From assembly GCA_049300095.1 (NCBI GenBank), contig JBAQYM010000011.1, forward strand, positions 1 through 32,836: a stretch of 32,836 nucleotides of DNA, written 5' to 3'. Below the pieces are notes generated by a model, which was not told the origin of the DNA, made no database searches, and saw only the letters and a program-made list of their open reading frames with translations. Source of the DNA: SbD1 sp049300095. GTDB taxonomy: Bacteria > Desulfobacterota > Syntrophobacteria > Syntrophobacterales > Syntrophobacteraceae. This document shows positions 24,871 to 32,733 of this stretch, one piece after another. How positions within the stretch are numbered: position 1 is the first letter of the stretch; each line of letters begins with the position of its first letter. The translations under genes were made by a program, and so were the position numbers.

Positions 24871-26238
24871 ATGCTAGCTGAAGAAAACATCACGGCGGAG
24901 GGGCTCGATATCCTCATCGTCGAGGACAGTCCCACCCAGGCCATGGAATTGGAGTTTATCCTGAAGCGAAACGGCTACCGGACCTCGGTTGTCGCAAACG
25001 GCAGGGAAGCCCTCGCCTGGCTTAGCGGAAATATGCCCGCCATGGTCATCAGCGACATCGTCATGCCCGAACTCGACGGCTTCGAGCTATGCCGGGCCAT
25101 CCGAGAATACGTGAAGCACAAGGATGTGCCGGTCGTTCTGCTCAGCTTCCTCTCCGATGCGGGTGATGTCTTGAAAGGACTCGAGAACGGGGCGAGCAAT
25201 TTCGTCATCAAACCTTATGACCCGGACCACCTCATTTCCTACATTCGGGAAAAGCTCTCGGGGCGCGCCGCAACGGAGGAACGGCCCCAGACCCCGGTAA
25301 CGGTCGAGTACTCGGGGAAGGGGTACACGATCAGCTCCGGTGTGCGCCAAGTCCTCGACATCCTGGTTTCGACCTACGGGACCGCGGTTCACAGAAACGA
25401 GGAACTCATCAAGGCGGGGATCGAGCTTCGCCTTCTTAACGAACGTCTGGAAGAAAAAGTCAGGGAGCGGACGGCCGAGCTTACCTCTGAAATCGCCGAG
25501 AGGCGTCGGGTGGAAGAAGAGCTGAAGTCCTACTCCGTAAAGCTCGAACAAACCAACCGGGAGTTGCAGGACTTCGCCTTTGTCGCTTCTCACGACTTGC
25601 AGGAGCCGATTCGGAAAATCCAGACATTTGCCGACCGCCTCCAGACCCGCTATCATGAATTGCTCGATGAGAGAGGGCGCGACTACCTGGAGCGAGTTGG
25701 CCGGTCCGCCCGGAGAATGCAGGACCTGATCCTCGATCTTCTCAAGTATTCGCGGCTTTCTTCCGAACCGGAATACTTTCCCCCGGTCGATTTGCGAAGC
25801 TCGGTGGAAGAAGCCGTGTCGGATTTGAAAGTGCTTCGTGAAGAAACCTGGGCGCGGATCGAAATCGGCGCGCTTCCCACGATCGAGGCCGATCCCGTGC
25901 AGATGCGGCAGCTCTTTCAAAACCTCCTGTCAAATGCCCTAAAGTACCGGGGAGAAAAAAGACCCGTCATAAGGATTTATACGGAGCCCGGCCGGTGTGA
26001 GGGCTTCCATCAAATCCTCGTGCAGGACAACGGGATAGGTTTTGATGAGTGCTACCTCGATAGTATTTTCAAGCCCTTCCAGAGGCTCCATGGGAGGAGC
26101 GTGCCCTATAAGGGCACGGGTATGGGCCTTGCCATCTGCAGGAGAATAGTCGAGCGCCATGGCGGCGGCATCACGGCGCGGAGCAAGCCCGACGGCGGGG
26201 CGGTGTTTATCGTGAGCCTGCCGGAGAAACAATCATGA
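24871..26238 (+). CDS. Receiver-histidine kinase, phytochrome-type HisKA
   Basis: 455 residues, no membrane segment. An N-terminal receiver (about 12-130) has Asp62 in VISDIVMPELDG and VIKPYDP, with Ser in the usual Thr position (LLSFLSD). A coiled coil follows (about 180-235, ERLEEKVRERTAEL). HisKA has His241 in VASHDLQEPIRKI, the sequence style of cyanobacterial phytochrome-like kinases. HATPase has DNGIGF, IFKPFQRLHG and GTGMGLAICRRIV. It starts 29 bp after cheB with GGAG upstream and overlaps the next regulator by ATGA. Its receiver could take phosphate from CheA, making it a bridge between the chemosensory array and the Rcp1-like regulator; this is inference from gene order. Confidence 0.93.
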   Translation: MLAEENITAEGLDILIVEDSPTQAMELEFILKRNGYRTSVVANGREALAWLSGNMPAMVISDIVMPELDGFELCRAIREYVKHKDVPVVLLSFLSDAGDVLKGLENGASNFVIKPYDPDHLISYIREKLSGRAATEERPQTPVTVEYSGKGYTISSGVRQVLDILVSTYGTAVHRNEELIKAGIELRLLNERLEEKVRERTAELTSEIAERRRVEEELKSYSVKLEQTNRELQDFAFVASHDLQEPIRKIQTFADRLQTRYHELLDERGRDYLERVGRSARRMQDLILDLLKYSRLSSEPEYFPPVDLRSSVEEAVSDLKVLREETWARIEIGALPTIEADPVQMRQLFQNLLSNALKYRGEKRPVIRIYTEPGRCEGFHQILVQDNGIGFDECYLDSIFKPFQRLHGRSVPYKGTGMGLAICRRIVERHGGGITARSKPDGGAVFIVSLPEKQS

Positions 26239-26684
26239 GCGATGAGCACGCCGCGCGGGGGGATAGTGAGCCGGTGATATTGATGGCGGACGACGATGAA
26301 GATGACTGCATGCTTGCCCGGGATGCTCTTGAAGAGAGCAAGGTGCGCGGCGCTTTGCACTGCGTTGGCAACGGCATAGAGCTTTTGGATTATCTCTCCC
26401 GCTCCTTCAAGCGGGAAAAAGACACCCACCCTCTTCCCGCCCTCATTTTGCTCGACCTCAACATGCCCGGAAAAACCGGCCGCCAGGCCCTGGTGGAGAT
26501 TAAGGCCGTCCCCGCCTTTCAAAACATCCCAATTGTGGTGCTGAGCACGTCTCGGCAGGAAAAAGATGTCGATTTCTGCCGCGAGATGGGGGCGACGGAT
26601 TTTATCACCAAGCCGGTCCTGTTTACCGAGTGGGTCGAAATGATGGTCTCTCTTGCCGGGAAATGGCGGCGCAACCAGCCATAA
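26235..26684 (+). CDS. Rcp1-like single-domain response regulator
   Basis: 149 residues, a stand-alone receiver of the phytochrome-regulator (Rcp1/CheY-like) type: acidic pocket D19-D21, phosphoacceptor Asp74 in LILLDLNMPGKTG, VLSTS and FITKPV. There is a longer alpha1-beta2 segment than in CheY, as in Rcp1. The stop of the kinase overlaps its start (ATGA), and kinases of the HDLQEP type usually pair with such receivers, so the pair is very likely cognate. It has no output domain and must act by protein contact. Confidence 0.93.
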   Translation: MSDEHAARGDSEPVILMADDDEDDCMLARDALEESKVRGALHCVGNGIELLDYLSRSFKREKDTHPLPALILLDLNMPGKTGRQALVEIKAVPAFQNIPIVVLSTSRQEKDVDFCREMGATDFITKPVLFTEWVEMMVSLAGKWRRNQP

Positions 26685-26780
26685 CGGCTGTAGGGCCATG
26701 ACAGGCGACCCTGATCAGTCGGGGGCGGCCGTCCCCCGGAGACCCTTGGGCCGGGTTGCGCGGCCGAGGAGCGTACGATC

Positions 26781-27260
26781 ATGTACGAAGAAACGATTTC
26801 AAAGCTGAGGGCAAACGCGGAATTTGTCATCAAACAGTTGAAGCCGCTGAGCGGTATCGATTTCGGATACAACGACGAAAGCGTCGCGTGGCTCGACGGC
26901 TATATAAATGACCTGAGAAAGGATGCCCTTCCGAAGGAAACGCTCGTCCCCCTGGTCGGCGTGCTGGGGTCTTTTCTGGGTGAGTGCGTCATCCACCGGT
27001 TCGGCGGGACGTGGCAATACGTGGACGGCCGCTTCGCCGTGGCGTTCGACGATCTAAACATGGTTTTCCCGCTGACCAAGGTGGAAAAACAATTCCAGGA
27101 CGGTCCCGAAGAGAGCGTCCTAAGCTTTTTTACAAACATCCCGCTTATTTATTCACGCACATCCCCAGATACGGCCGATGACAAATTTTTCGGCCCCGCC
27201 GGTGGGGGGGCCGGCGAAGGTTACCCCGTGTCTTTCAAAACCACCCGGTTGCGCCCTTGA
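26781..27260 (+). CDS. Uncharacterised 159-residue soluble protein
   Basis: I do not recognise the family. The start is well supported by GAGGAG upstream of ATG 26781. Residues 1-60 are helical and charged. The middle has LVGVLGSFLGECVIHRFGG, then WQYVDGRFAVAFDD and a FPLTKVEKQF segment, resembling small mixed alpha/beta proteins. The last roughly 25 residues, after a run of seven or more G (27207 onward), become Gly/Pro-rich and run 40 bases into the convergent diguanylate cyclase gene; they may not belong to the original protein. There is no signal peptide or membrane segment. It lies 96 bp after the Rcp1-like gene on the same strand. Confidence 0.7.
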   Translation: MYEETISKLRANAEFVIKQLKPLSGIDFGYNDESVAWLDGYINDLRKDALPKETLVPLVGVLGSFLGECVIHRFGGTWQYVDGRFAVAFDDLNMVFPLTKVEKQFQDGPEESVLSFFTNIPLIYSRTSPDTADDKFFGPAGGGAGEGYPVSFKTTRLRP

Positions 27261-28276
27261 TGTTTGGCCTCGTAGAGTCCTTCGTCGGCAAGAGAGATGA
27301 GCGCTTCCGGCGAGCTTTCCCCTCGGGGGATCATGCCGGAAACCCCACAGCTTATCGTAAGGCAGCCGCCCGTGGACGATCGCGAGTGGGCGATCCCCAG
27401 CCTTCGCACCTCGACGCCGATATTTTGGGCAATGTGAACGGCCCCTCCGATCTTCGTATTCGGCAAGACCACGGCGAATTCCTCTCCGCCGTAACGGGCA
27501 ACGAGGTCCATGGGGCGGTTCGCGCACGCTTTTATGGACCGGGCAACCGCCCTGAGACAATCGTCCCCGGCCTGGTGCCCGTAGGTGTCGTTGTAGAGCT
27601 TGAAATGATCGATGTCGCCCAGGATCAGGGAGATCGGCGTCCGCTCGCGCCTCGCGCGCTTCCATTCCAGGCCCAGGAACTCATCCAGCCTGCGGCGGTT
27701 GGCCACCTCGGTCAAGCCGTCCAGGGCGGCAAGGCGCTGCAGCTCCTCGTTCATCTCCCGGAGCATGGCCTCCATCCGCTTGCGCTCGGTGAGGTCGCTG
27801 AGGATGCCGACCGAGCCTATGAGGTCCCCGGACTCATCCAGCCACGGGAATGAATGGTCGCCAAGCCATTTGGGTCCCCCGTTCCTGGTGCGAATCAGGT
27901 AATCCGCCCGGTACTCGCCGGTCTTCCCCTCCTGCCGTTGCTTCTGGATAGCCGCCGCCGAGAGCTTGCTCTCGCGGATGTCCTCGATGCTGATTATCAG
28001 GTTCGAAAAGCCGACGGCATCGATTTCTTCCGGAGAATAACCCGTCAGCTTCGTTATGGAAGGGCTCATGTAGTCGTACTTCATCGAGCGATACTGGAGC
28101 CGGTAGAGGACATCGCCGGTCGTTTCAGCCATGAAACGGAACCGCTCCTCGCTCTCCCTCAAGGCCTCATCGACCCGCCTGTGCTCGTCCCGCAGGGCCT
28201 CGAGATCCGCAACGCGCCGGCGCAATTCCCCCAGTTCGCGCACCAGTTGCTCTTTGATCTTTTCGTCATCGCTCAT
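27221..28276 (-). CDS. PAS-GGDEF diguanylate cyclase
   Basis: 351 residues. An N-terminal coiled coil (about 1-42) is followed by PAS/PAC (about 43-165, ending in GILSDLTERKRMEA), then a GGDEF domain. The active site is GGEEF at 263-267, with an inhibitory RxxD site (R254-P-M-D257) exactly five residues before it, so a catalytically active, product-inhibited enzyme is expected. It makes cyclic di-GMP from two GTP in the cytoplasm. It is divergent in orientation from the chemosensory operon but adjacent; unlike WspR it has no receiver domain. Its 3' end overlaps the unknown gene by 40 bases on the opposite strand. Confidence 0.95.
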   Translation of the reverse strand: MSDDEKIKEQLVRELGELRRRVADLEALRDEHRRVDEALRESEERFRFMAETTGDVLYRLQYRSMKYDYMSPSITKLTGYSPEEIDAVGFSNLIISIEDIRESKLSAAAIQKQRQEGKTGEYRADYLIRTRNGGPKWLGDHSFPWLDESGDLIGSVGILSDLTERKRMEAMLREMNEELQRLAALDGLTEVANRRRLDEFLGLEWKRARRERTPISLILGDIDHFKLYNDTYGHQAGDDCLRAVARSIKACANRPMDLVARYGGEEFAVVLPNTKIGGAVHIAQNIGVEVRRLGIAHSRSSTGGCLTISCGVSGMIPRGESSPEALISLADEGLYEAKHQGRNRVVLKDTG

Positions 28277-28757
28277 GCGTCACCCATTTGCGGGAAAGGG
28301 GCCGGACCGCGAGAAGGCTTGATGCGTCCAGCCGGGCTCACGCCCAGTATGACACAAGTCGATACATTCCCGAAGAACAGCCTGCGGCGCCCCGCGAAAA
28401 ACCCGCGCCCGAAGGGGAAGTTGCGTTCAAAAAGGTATCAAATGATGCTTTTCAAAAGCGTGGTGAGTTTCGCCCATCCCCCGCAGCCCCCGGGAGGGTT
28501 GCGAGGGATGGGCTGTTGCCCAAACCGCAGGTCCTTTCCCGGATGGGAATTCATCCAAGTACGTTCGAGACGGTCGTCCCTTACCATTCCGGGAGTCCGG
28601 GCGGGGATCAACCCCGCCCCTACGTCCAAAGGATGGCGTCAGGCCTCCTTTACGTCTGTAGGGGCGGGGTTGATCCCCGCCCGGACTCCCGGAACTAGAG
28701 ATCTTTTTCCACGACTCCACATCCGGGCAACGGCCCCGAAAAAATTCCCTCGCTCCG
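28277..28757. other. 481-bp intergenic region with repeats
   Basis: No gene is supported. It holds an inverted repeat GCCCATCCC/GGGATGGGC (28472-28513) and repeat family C at 28589-28692. It includes a GTTGCGTTCAAA motif near 28423 that recurs beside two other repeats in the window. The diguanylate cyclase promoter probably lies in its left part. Confidence 0.5.
28589..28692. repeat. Palindromic repeat, family C, copy 1
   Basis: Perfect 35-bp arms (28589-28623 and 28658-28692) beginning CCGGGAGTCCGGGCGGGGAT and ending in CCCCTAC, around a 34-base core. A second copy in inverse orientation ends the window (from 32734). It lies 66 bp downstream of the ATPase-USP stop and could also end that transcript. 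Confidence 0.9.
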
Positions 28758-30617
28758 TCAGACTTCCTCGCTCGGGACGACGAGCACGGGCTGTTCGGCA
28801 TGCGCCAGCAGTTCGAGCGTGGTGTCGCCCAGGGCAAATTGCGAGGGCGATTGCGGCCCCTGGCTCCCTATGACGATCAAGTCGTGATTGCCCGCCGCGA
28901 TCTCGGCCAGGATGCCCTCGATCGGGCTTCCGGCAGCACGGATGCGCGTCTGGTTCGGCACGTCAAACGCCCGCAGGGTGGCCGATGCCAGCCTGAGGTG
29001 GGTATGGGCGGGCGGGGCGGCTTCCGCCAACCCATGGGTGACGTGCAGCAATGTCACGGGGATGCCCAGGCGGCGGGCCAGTCGCCCGCCGATGCGCACG
29101 CCGCTCTTATCCGTCTCGCTTGCCGACGTGCAGATGAGCATCCGCTCGAAGGCCTCCCGCTCCCGCTTCACCACCAGCACGGCCGCGTTGGTCATATCGA
29201 GAACCGACTTCACCGTTTCGTCCAGCCGGTAGGGACGGGTCTGATGCCCGTGGCCGGCCGCGACGACAACCATCTCGTAGAGCGTCTCGGCATATTCGCA
29301 GGCAATCTGCTCGGCTGGATGACCGTAGCGAAGACAACGCACGGCATGGGACATGTCGGCCCCTATCTGGCGGCTCTTGAGCGCGGCGTTCAGGGCCCAT
29401 CCGGCTTCGGGATCGGCGGCGACGCCCAGGAGAGTGGCCGACGCATCCAGACGCTCCATTAGCTGCCCGCCTATGGACAAAGTGGTCGTGGGACCGGCGC
29501 CGGCATCGTAGAGCAGAAGACGCGGCTCGACCTCGTTTAAAATATGCCACTTGCGCAAGCCGACCCACAGTTCCCGGCCCTCGATCCCCGCTTCGGCCGG
29601 CAGGACCGCGTCCACGAGCAGCCCTTCTTCTCCGAATGAGAGCGGAGGCGCGATCTGCCGTGTCGTATCGAGTCGCGGCAGCCGAAGCCGAAGGCGGCGC
29701 GTCGCCCCCGCGAGGTTTTGCTCGATGATCGTGCCGCGCCCGACCGTCGGCACGACCGGGTCCGGCTCATCGAGGCTCAGAACGACGTGCTCGGGCCGAA
29801 TGAGCACCAGCGCGCGGCTGCCCTCCCCGTGCGACGCATCGAGCGGGAGCGGCAGGGAGAGGTGGCCGAACTGCGCCCGGCCGTCCCGAATCCGCCCGAC
29901 AAGCACCGTGCCGGCACCCAGAAAGGTTGCCGCGAAAAGCGATTTGGGGCGGGCGTAGATGGCGTCGGGAGTGTCGACCTCGAGGAGGTGGCCGCGATCG
30001 ATGACCCCGACCCGGTCGCCCAGGTCAAAAGCCTCCTCCTGGTCGTGCGTCACCAGGATCGTGGTTATGCCGAGCCGCGTCTGGATTTTTTTGAGAGTGC
30101 GCCGCAGCATGGCGCGGATCTTCACGTCCAGCGCGCCGAAAGGCTCGTCGAGCAACAGCACGTTGGGTTCGTAGGCCAGGGCCCGGGCAAGGGCGACGCG
30201 CTGTTGCTGGCCGCCGGAGAGCTGGTGGGAATAGCGGTTGCCCAGCCCGGCCAGACCGACCAGGTCCAACAGCTCGTCGCGTTTCGCCTCGCGCTCCGCC
30301 CTGGGAGCCTTGCGGACCTTCAAACCGAACTCGATGTTCTCGCTCACGCTCATATGCCGGAAAATCGAGTAATTCTGGAAAACGAACCCCGTGCCGCGCT
30401 GCTGGGGCTGCAGGTTGGTGACATCGCGTCCGTGGAGTAGTATGCGGCCGCTCGTCGGCGGCGTCAGGCCGGCGATCAGCCGCAGGATGGTGCTCTTGCC
30501 GCTTCCGCTCGCCCCCAGCAGCACGAACAGCTCGCCCGACGCGATTTCGAGCGAGACCCCGTCCACTATGCGCTGCCCGCCGTAGAGCTTTGTCAATTGT
30601 TCCAGGACGATAGCCAT
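28758..30617 (-). CDS. cysA: CysA-like sulfate ABC ATPase fused to two USP domains
   Basis: 619 residues from ATG 30617, which overlaps the permease stop (TGATG); the longer frame upstream lies inside the permease gene. ABC domain about 1-235: Walker A GASGSGKST, LSGGQQQRVALARAL, Walker B LLLDEPFGALD, and the switch His in LVTHDQEEA. A TOBE-like region runs to about 355 (RPEHVVLS...). Two universal-stress-protein domains then occur, at about 363-480 (RLLLYDAGAG...) and 489-619. The last has an ATP-binding loop GSQGPQSPSQFALGDT, close to the G-2x-G-9x-G(S/T) motif but with Asp as the final residue. Standard CysA is about 350 residues and lacks USP. ATP-driven sulfate import is inferred from the adjacent binding protein; the USP part may sense ATP or redox state. 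Confidence 0.92.
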   Translation of the reverse strand: MAIVLEQLTKLYGGQRIVDGVSLEIASGELFVLLGASGSGKSTILRLIAGLTPPTSGRILLHGRDVTNLQPQQRGTGFVFQNYSIFRHMSVSENIEFGLKVRKAPRAEREAKRDELLDLVGLAGLGNRYSHQLSGGQQQRVALARALAYEPNVLLLDEPFGALDVKIRAMLRRTLKKIQTRLGITTILVTHDQEEAFDLGDRVGVIDRGHLLEVDTPDAIYARPKSLFAATFLGAGTVLVGRIRDGRAQFGHLSLPLPLDASHGEGSRALVLIRPEHVVLSLDEPDPVVPTVGRGTIIEQNLAGATRRLRLRLPRLDTTRQIAPPLSFGEEGLLVDAVLPAEAGIEGRELWVGLRKWHILNEVEPRLLLYDAGAGPTTTLSIGGQLMERLDASATLLGVAADPEAGWALNAALKSRQIGADMSHAVRCLRYGHPAEQIACEYAETLYEMVVVAAGHGHQTRPYRLDETVKSVLDMTNAAVLVVKREREAFERMLICTSASETDKSGVRIGGRLARRLGIPVTLLHVTHGLAEAAPPAHTHLRLASATLRAFDVPNQTRIRAAGSPIEGILAEIAAGNHDLIVIGSQGPQSPSQFALGDTTLELLAHAEQPVLVVPSEEV

Positions 30618-31456
30618 CAGGCCCTCCTCTCCTGCCGCCCGGTGTAGCGCAGCAGGAAGAAAAAGATGACGAAGGAGAGCATTGCCAGCACCGCCGCCAC
30701 GGCATTCGCGTTGGCGATGTTGCCGGCCTCGAACTGGGCGAAGATGTAGAGGGGCGCGGTCTGCGTGCGGAGGCGCAGGTTGCCCGAGACCATCACGGTG
30801 GCGCCGAACTCGCCGAGCGAGTGGGCAAACGTCAGGAGCGTCCCGGTGAACAACCCGCCGCGCAACGCCGGCAGGATGACGTAGCGAAACGTCTGCCAGC
30901 GGCTTGCGCCCATTGTGTATGCGGCCTCCTCGTAGGTCGTTTCGAGTTCGTCGAGCACCGGTTTGACCGCTCCGAGCATATAGGGGAACGTCACGAAGAG
31001 GTGGGCCAGGAGCACGCCGACGGCGGTGAACATCGGCTGCAACCCGAACGTTCCGAGCGCCTGGCCCAGAAGCCCGATCGGCCCCCACAAAAGGAGAAGC
31101 GAGGTGCCCACCACCACCGTCGGGATGGCCACGGGCAAATTGACGATGACCCCCAGGGGCCGCTCGCCCGTGAAACGATACTTGCTGAGCACGTAGGCGG
31201 TGAAGGTGCCGAGGACGGCGTTAACGGCGGCCGTGCCGAAGGCGATCAGAAGGCTGAAGCGCAAGGCAAATTGGGCGTCGGGCGAACTGAGGGCCGCGAG
31301 GAATGCCGGCAGCCCTCCTCGGAGGGCGAAGACAAAAATCGCCGCCAGGGGCATGAGCAGCAGCGGCAGCAGCACGAGGACAAGCAATCCGATGGGCACG
31401 ATCACGGCGTACCGCGAGACCCCGGGTGGCGGCGCTTCAGGAGCGTTTGGGATCAT
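30617..31456 (-). CDS. CysW/CysT-family ABC permease
   Basis: 279 residues with about six membrane helices: one at about 18-42 and the rest through residue 275. The inner-membrane coupling loop is EEAAYTMGASRWQTFRYVILP, the EAA motif (here EEAAYTMGASRW). Helices with LPVAIPTVVVGTSLL and FAHSLGEFGATVMVSGN are typical of sulfate/molybdate permeases (FGAT, GEFG). Usual sulfate transporters have CysT plus CysW; only one permease gene is present, so it may form a homodimer. It overlaps both neighbours: ATGA with the binding protein gene upstream and TGATG with the ATPase gene downstream, a tightly coupled operon. Confidence 0.93.
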   Translation of the reverse strand: MIPNAPEAPPPGVSRYAVIVPIGLLVLVLLPLLLMPLAAIFVFALRGGLPAFLAALSSPDAQFALRFSLLIAFGTAAVNAVLGTFTAYVLSKYRFTGERPLGVIVNLPVAIPTVVVGTSLLLLWGPIGLLGQALGTFGLQPMFTAVGVLLAHLFVTFPYMLGAVKPVLDELETTYEEAAYTMGASRWQTFRYVILPALRGGLFTGTLLTFAHSLGEFGATVMVSGNLRLRTQTAPLYIFAQFEAGNIANANAVAAVLAMLSFVIFFFLLRYTGRQERRA

Positions 31457-32505
31457 CGTCCAAGCTCCTTCAAGATTCGGTCCTTCCAGACGGCGTCGAT
31501 TATTTCACGCTTCGCGCGGGTCCATCCGCCCAGGTCTTCGACCCCGAACGGGTCATCGATCCTGCCGAACGCCGGATTGGCATCGTTTAACCGGTCGTCG
31601 ACACTGCGAAAGCCATATTCTATAAAAATCCGCTGCGCCTTTTCGGTCCACAGGAAGGCGACAAACCCGTCCACCAGGTCCCGCTCGGCGGGGGCGATAT
31701 TCCGGTCGAACACCACGAGCGTGTGCTCGCTCATGACGGTGCGGGCCGGATAGACCGTGTCGAGCTTGAGCCTGCCGCGCGCCTTGTCCCACACCGCTTC
31801 CTGCTCGTAGGTGATAAGCGCGTCTCCGAAGCCGTTCTCGAATTGCGTGCGGGCCGCGCGGGCCGAGGACGCCTGGGCGACGACGTTGCGCCAGACCCCG
31901 AGCAGCAGATCGTGGCCGGCATCCAGCCGGTCCGGATGCCGCCTCGCCGCCGCGCCGTATTCGGCGAGGATCGCCCAGGCGGCGCCGCCCGAGGTCATCG
32001 GGTCGGGATGTATCACGCCGATCCCGGGCCGTGCCAGGTCGATGAAGTCGTGAATCTTCTTGGGATTGCCGGGGCGGACGAGAATGATAAACGGGGAGCG
32101 GTTGACGACGCCTTGCCGGGGAAGCTCGCGCCAGCTTTGGGGCGGCGTGAGGCCCGCCATGGCGAGCCGCTCCGCGTCCAATTCCAGGGAAAGGATGGCC
32201 AGGTGAGCGGGCACGCCCATGATGAGTTGATTGGTAACGGTGCCGGAACCCGCGAAGGAACTGACCAGCTCGACATGCTCACCGGTTTGCGACCGCCATT
32301 CCTCCTGGAAGGCCGGAAAGACGCCCTCGTTCACCGCCTCGCCCAGGATGCTGAAGCCGTACAGGACAATAGTGCGCGGGGGCTTGCCGTGCGCGGACAG
32401 GGGCAACCACGGCCAGGCGGCATACAAAGCGAGAGCGCAGAAAACAACGGCCGGGACCGCCGCCCGAAGCCTGCGGACGAGCATCGAACGCTTGGGAATA
32501 ATCAT
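31453..32505 (-). CDS. Sulfate-type periplasmic binding protein
   Basis: 350 residues. Basic N-terminus (KRSMLVRRLRA) and hydrophobic core (about 14-32), an uncleaved or Sec signal. The mature part matches the Sbp/CysP fold: SFAGSGTVTNQLIMG, RPGNPKKIHDFIDLARPGIGVIHPDP (motif residues RPGNPKKIHDF), TSGGAAWAIL, FENGFGDALITYEQEA and HTLVVFDRNI. This family binds sulfate or thiosulfate in the periplasm and delivers it to the permease. The ribosome binding site is AGGGAGACC. It is the first gene of the operon, with the promoter in the AT-rich region beyond 32510. Selectivity for sulfate over other oxyanions is inferred from family. Confidence 0.92.
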   Translation of the reverse strand: MIIPKRSMLVRRLRAAVPAVVFCALALYAAWPWLPLSAHGKPPRTIVLYGFSILGEAVNEGVFPAFQEEWRSQTGEHVELVSSFAGSGTVTNQLIMGVPAHLAILSLELDAERLAMAGLTPPQSWRELPRQGVVNRSPFIILVRPGNPKKIHDFIDLARPGIGVIHPDPMTSGGAAWAILAEYGAAARRHPDRLDAGHDLLLGVWRNVVAQASSARAARTQFENGFGDALITYEQEAVWDKARGRLKLDTVYPARTVMSEHTLVVFDRNIAPAERDLVDGFVAFLWTEKAQRIFIEYGFRSVDDRLNDANPAFGRIDDPFGVEDLGGWTRAKREIIDAVWKDRILKELGR

Positions 32506-32733
32506 GGTCTCCCTGGAACCCGTTGCCGGCGAAAACCTTGCGTATCACTCGGCCCCATATGAGACTGTATGACGGCGACATCATAATTATTTATCTATAA
32601 AATAAGACGCGGAGACAGCCTCCACACCGATCCGGCATCTCGGTATCTCCTAGTTAAGAAATATAAGGGTTGTTTTGTCGTTTGCGCGAAATGCTCAATA
32701 TTTGTGGGGAGTAACACGAGGTTGCGTTCAAAG
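32506..32733. promoter_or_regulatory. AT-rich upstream region of the sulfate operon
   Basis: No gene is supported. Around 32580-32605 there is an AT-rich stretch (ATAATTATTTATCTATAAAATAA) that would lie upstream of the binding protein gene and most likely contains its promoter; its centre reads TTTATCTATAAA. Defined -35/-10 boxes could not be assigned. A GTTGCGTTCAAA motif occurs near 32722. Confidence 0.45.

Noticed and set aside
27854..28873. Long plus-strand open frame (339 codons) across the cyclase start and the intergenic region
   Set aside because: It is a shadow of the GGDEF gene followed by repeat family C; no family signature and no ribosome binding site.
30618..31088. N-terminal extension of the ABC ATPase into the permease gene
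   Set aside because: The frame is open but is an out-of-frame shadow of the permease; the ATPase fold begins at MAIVLEQLTK with its own overlapping ATG at 30617.
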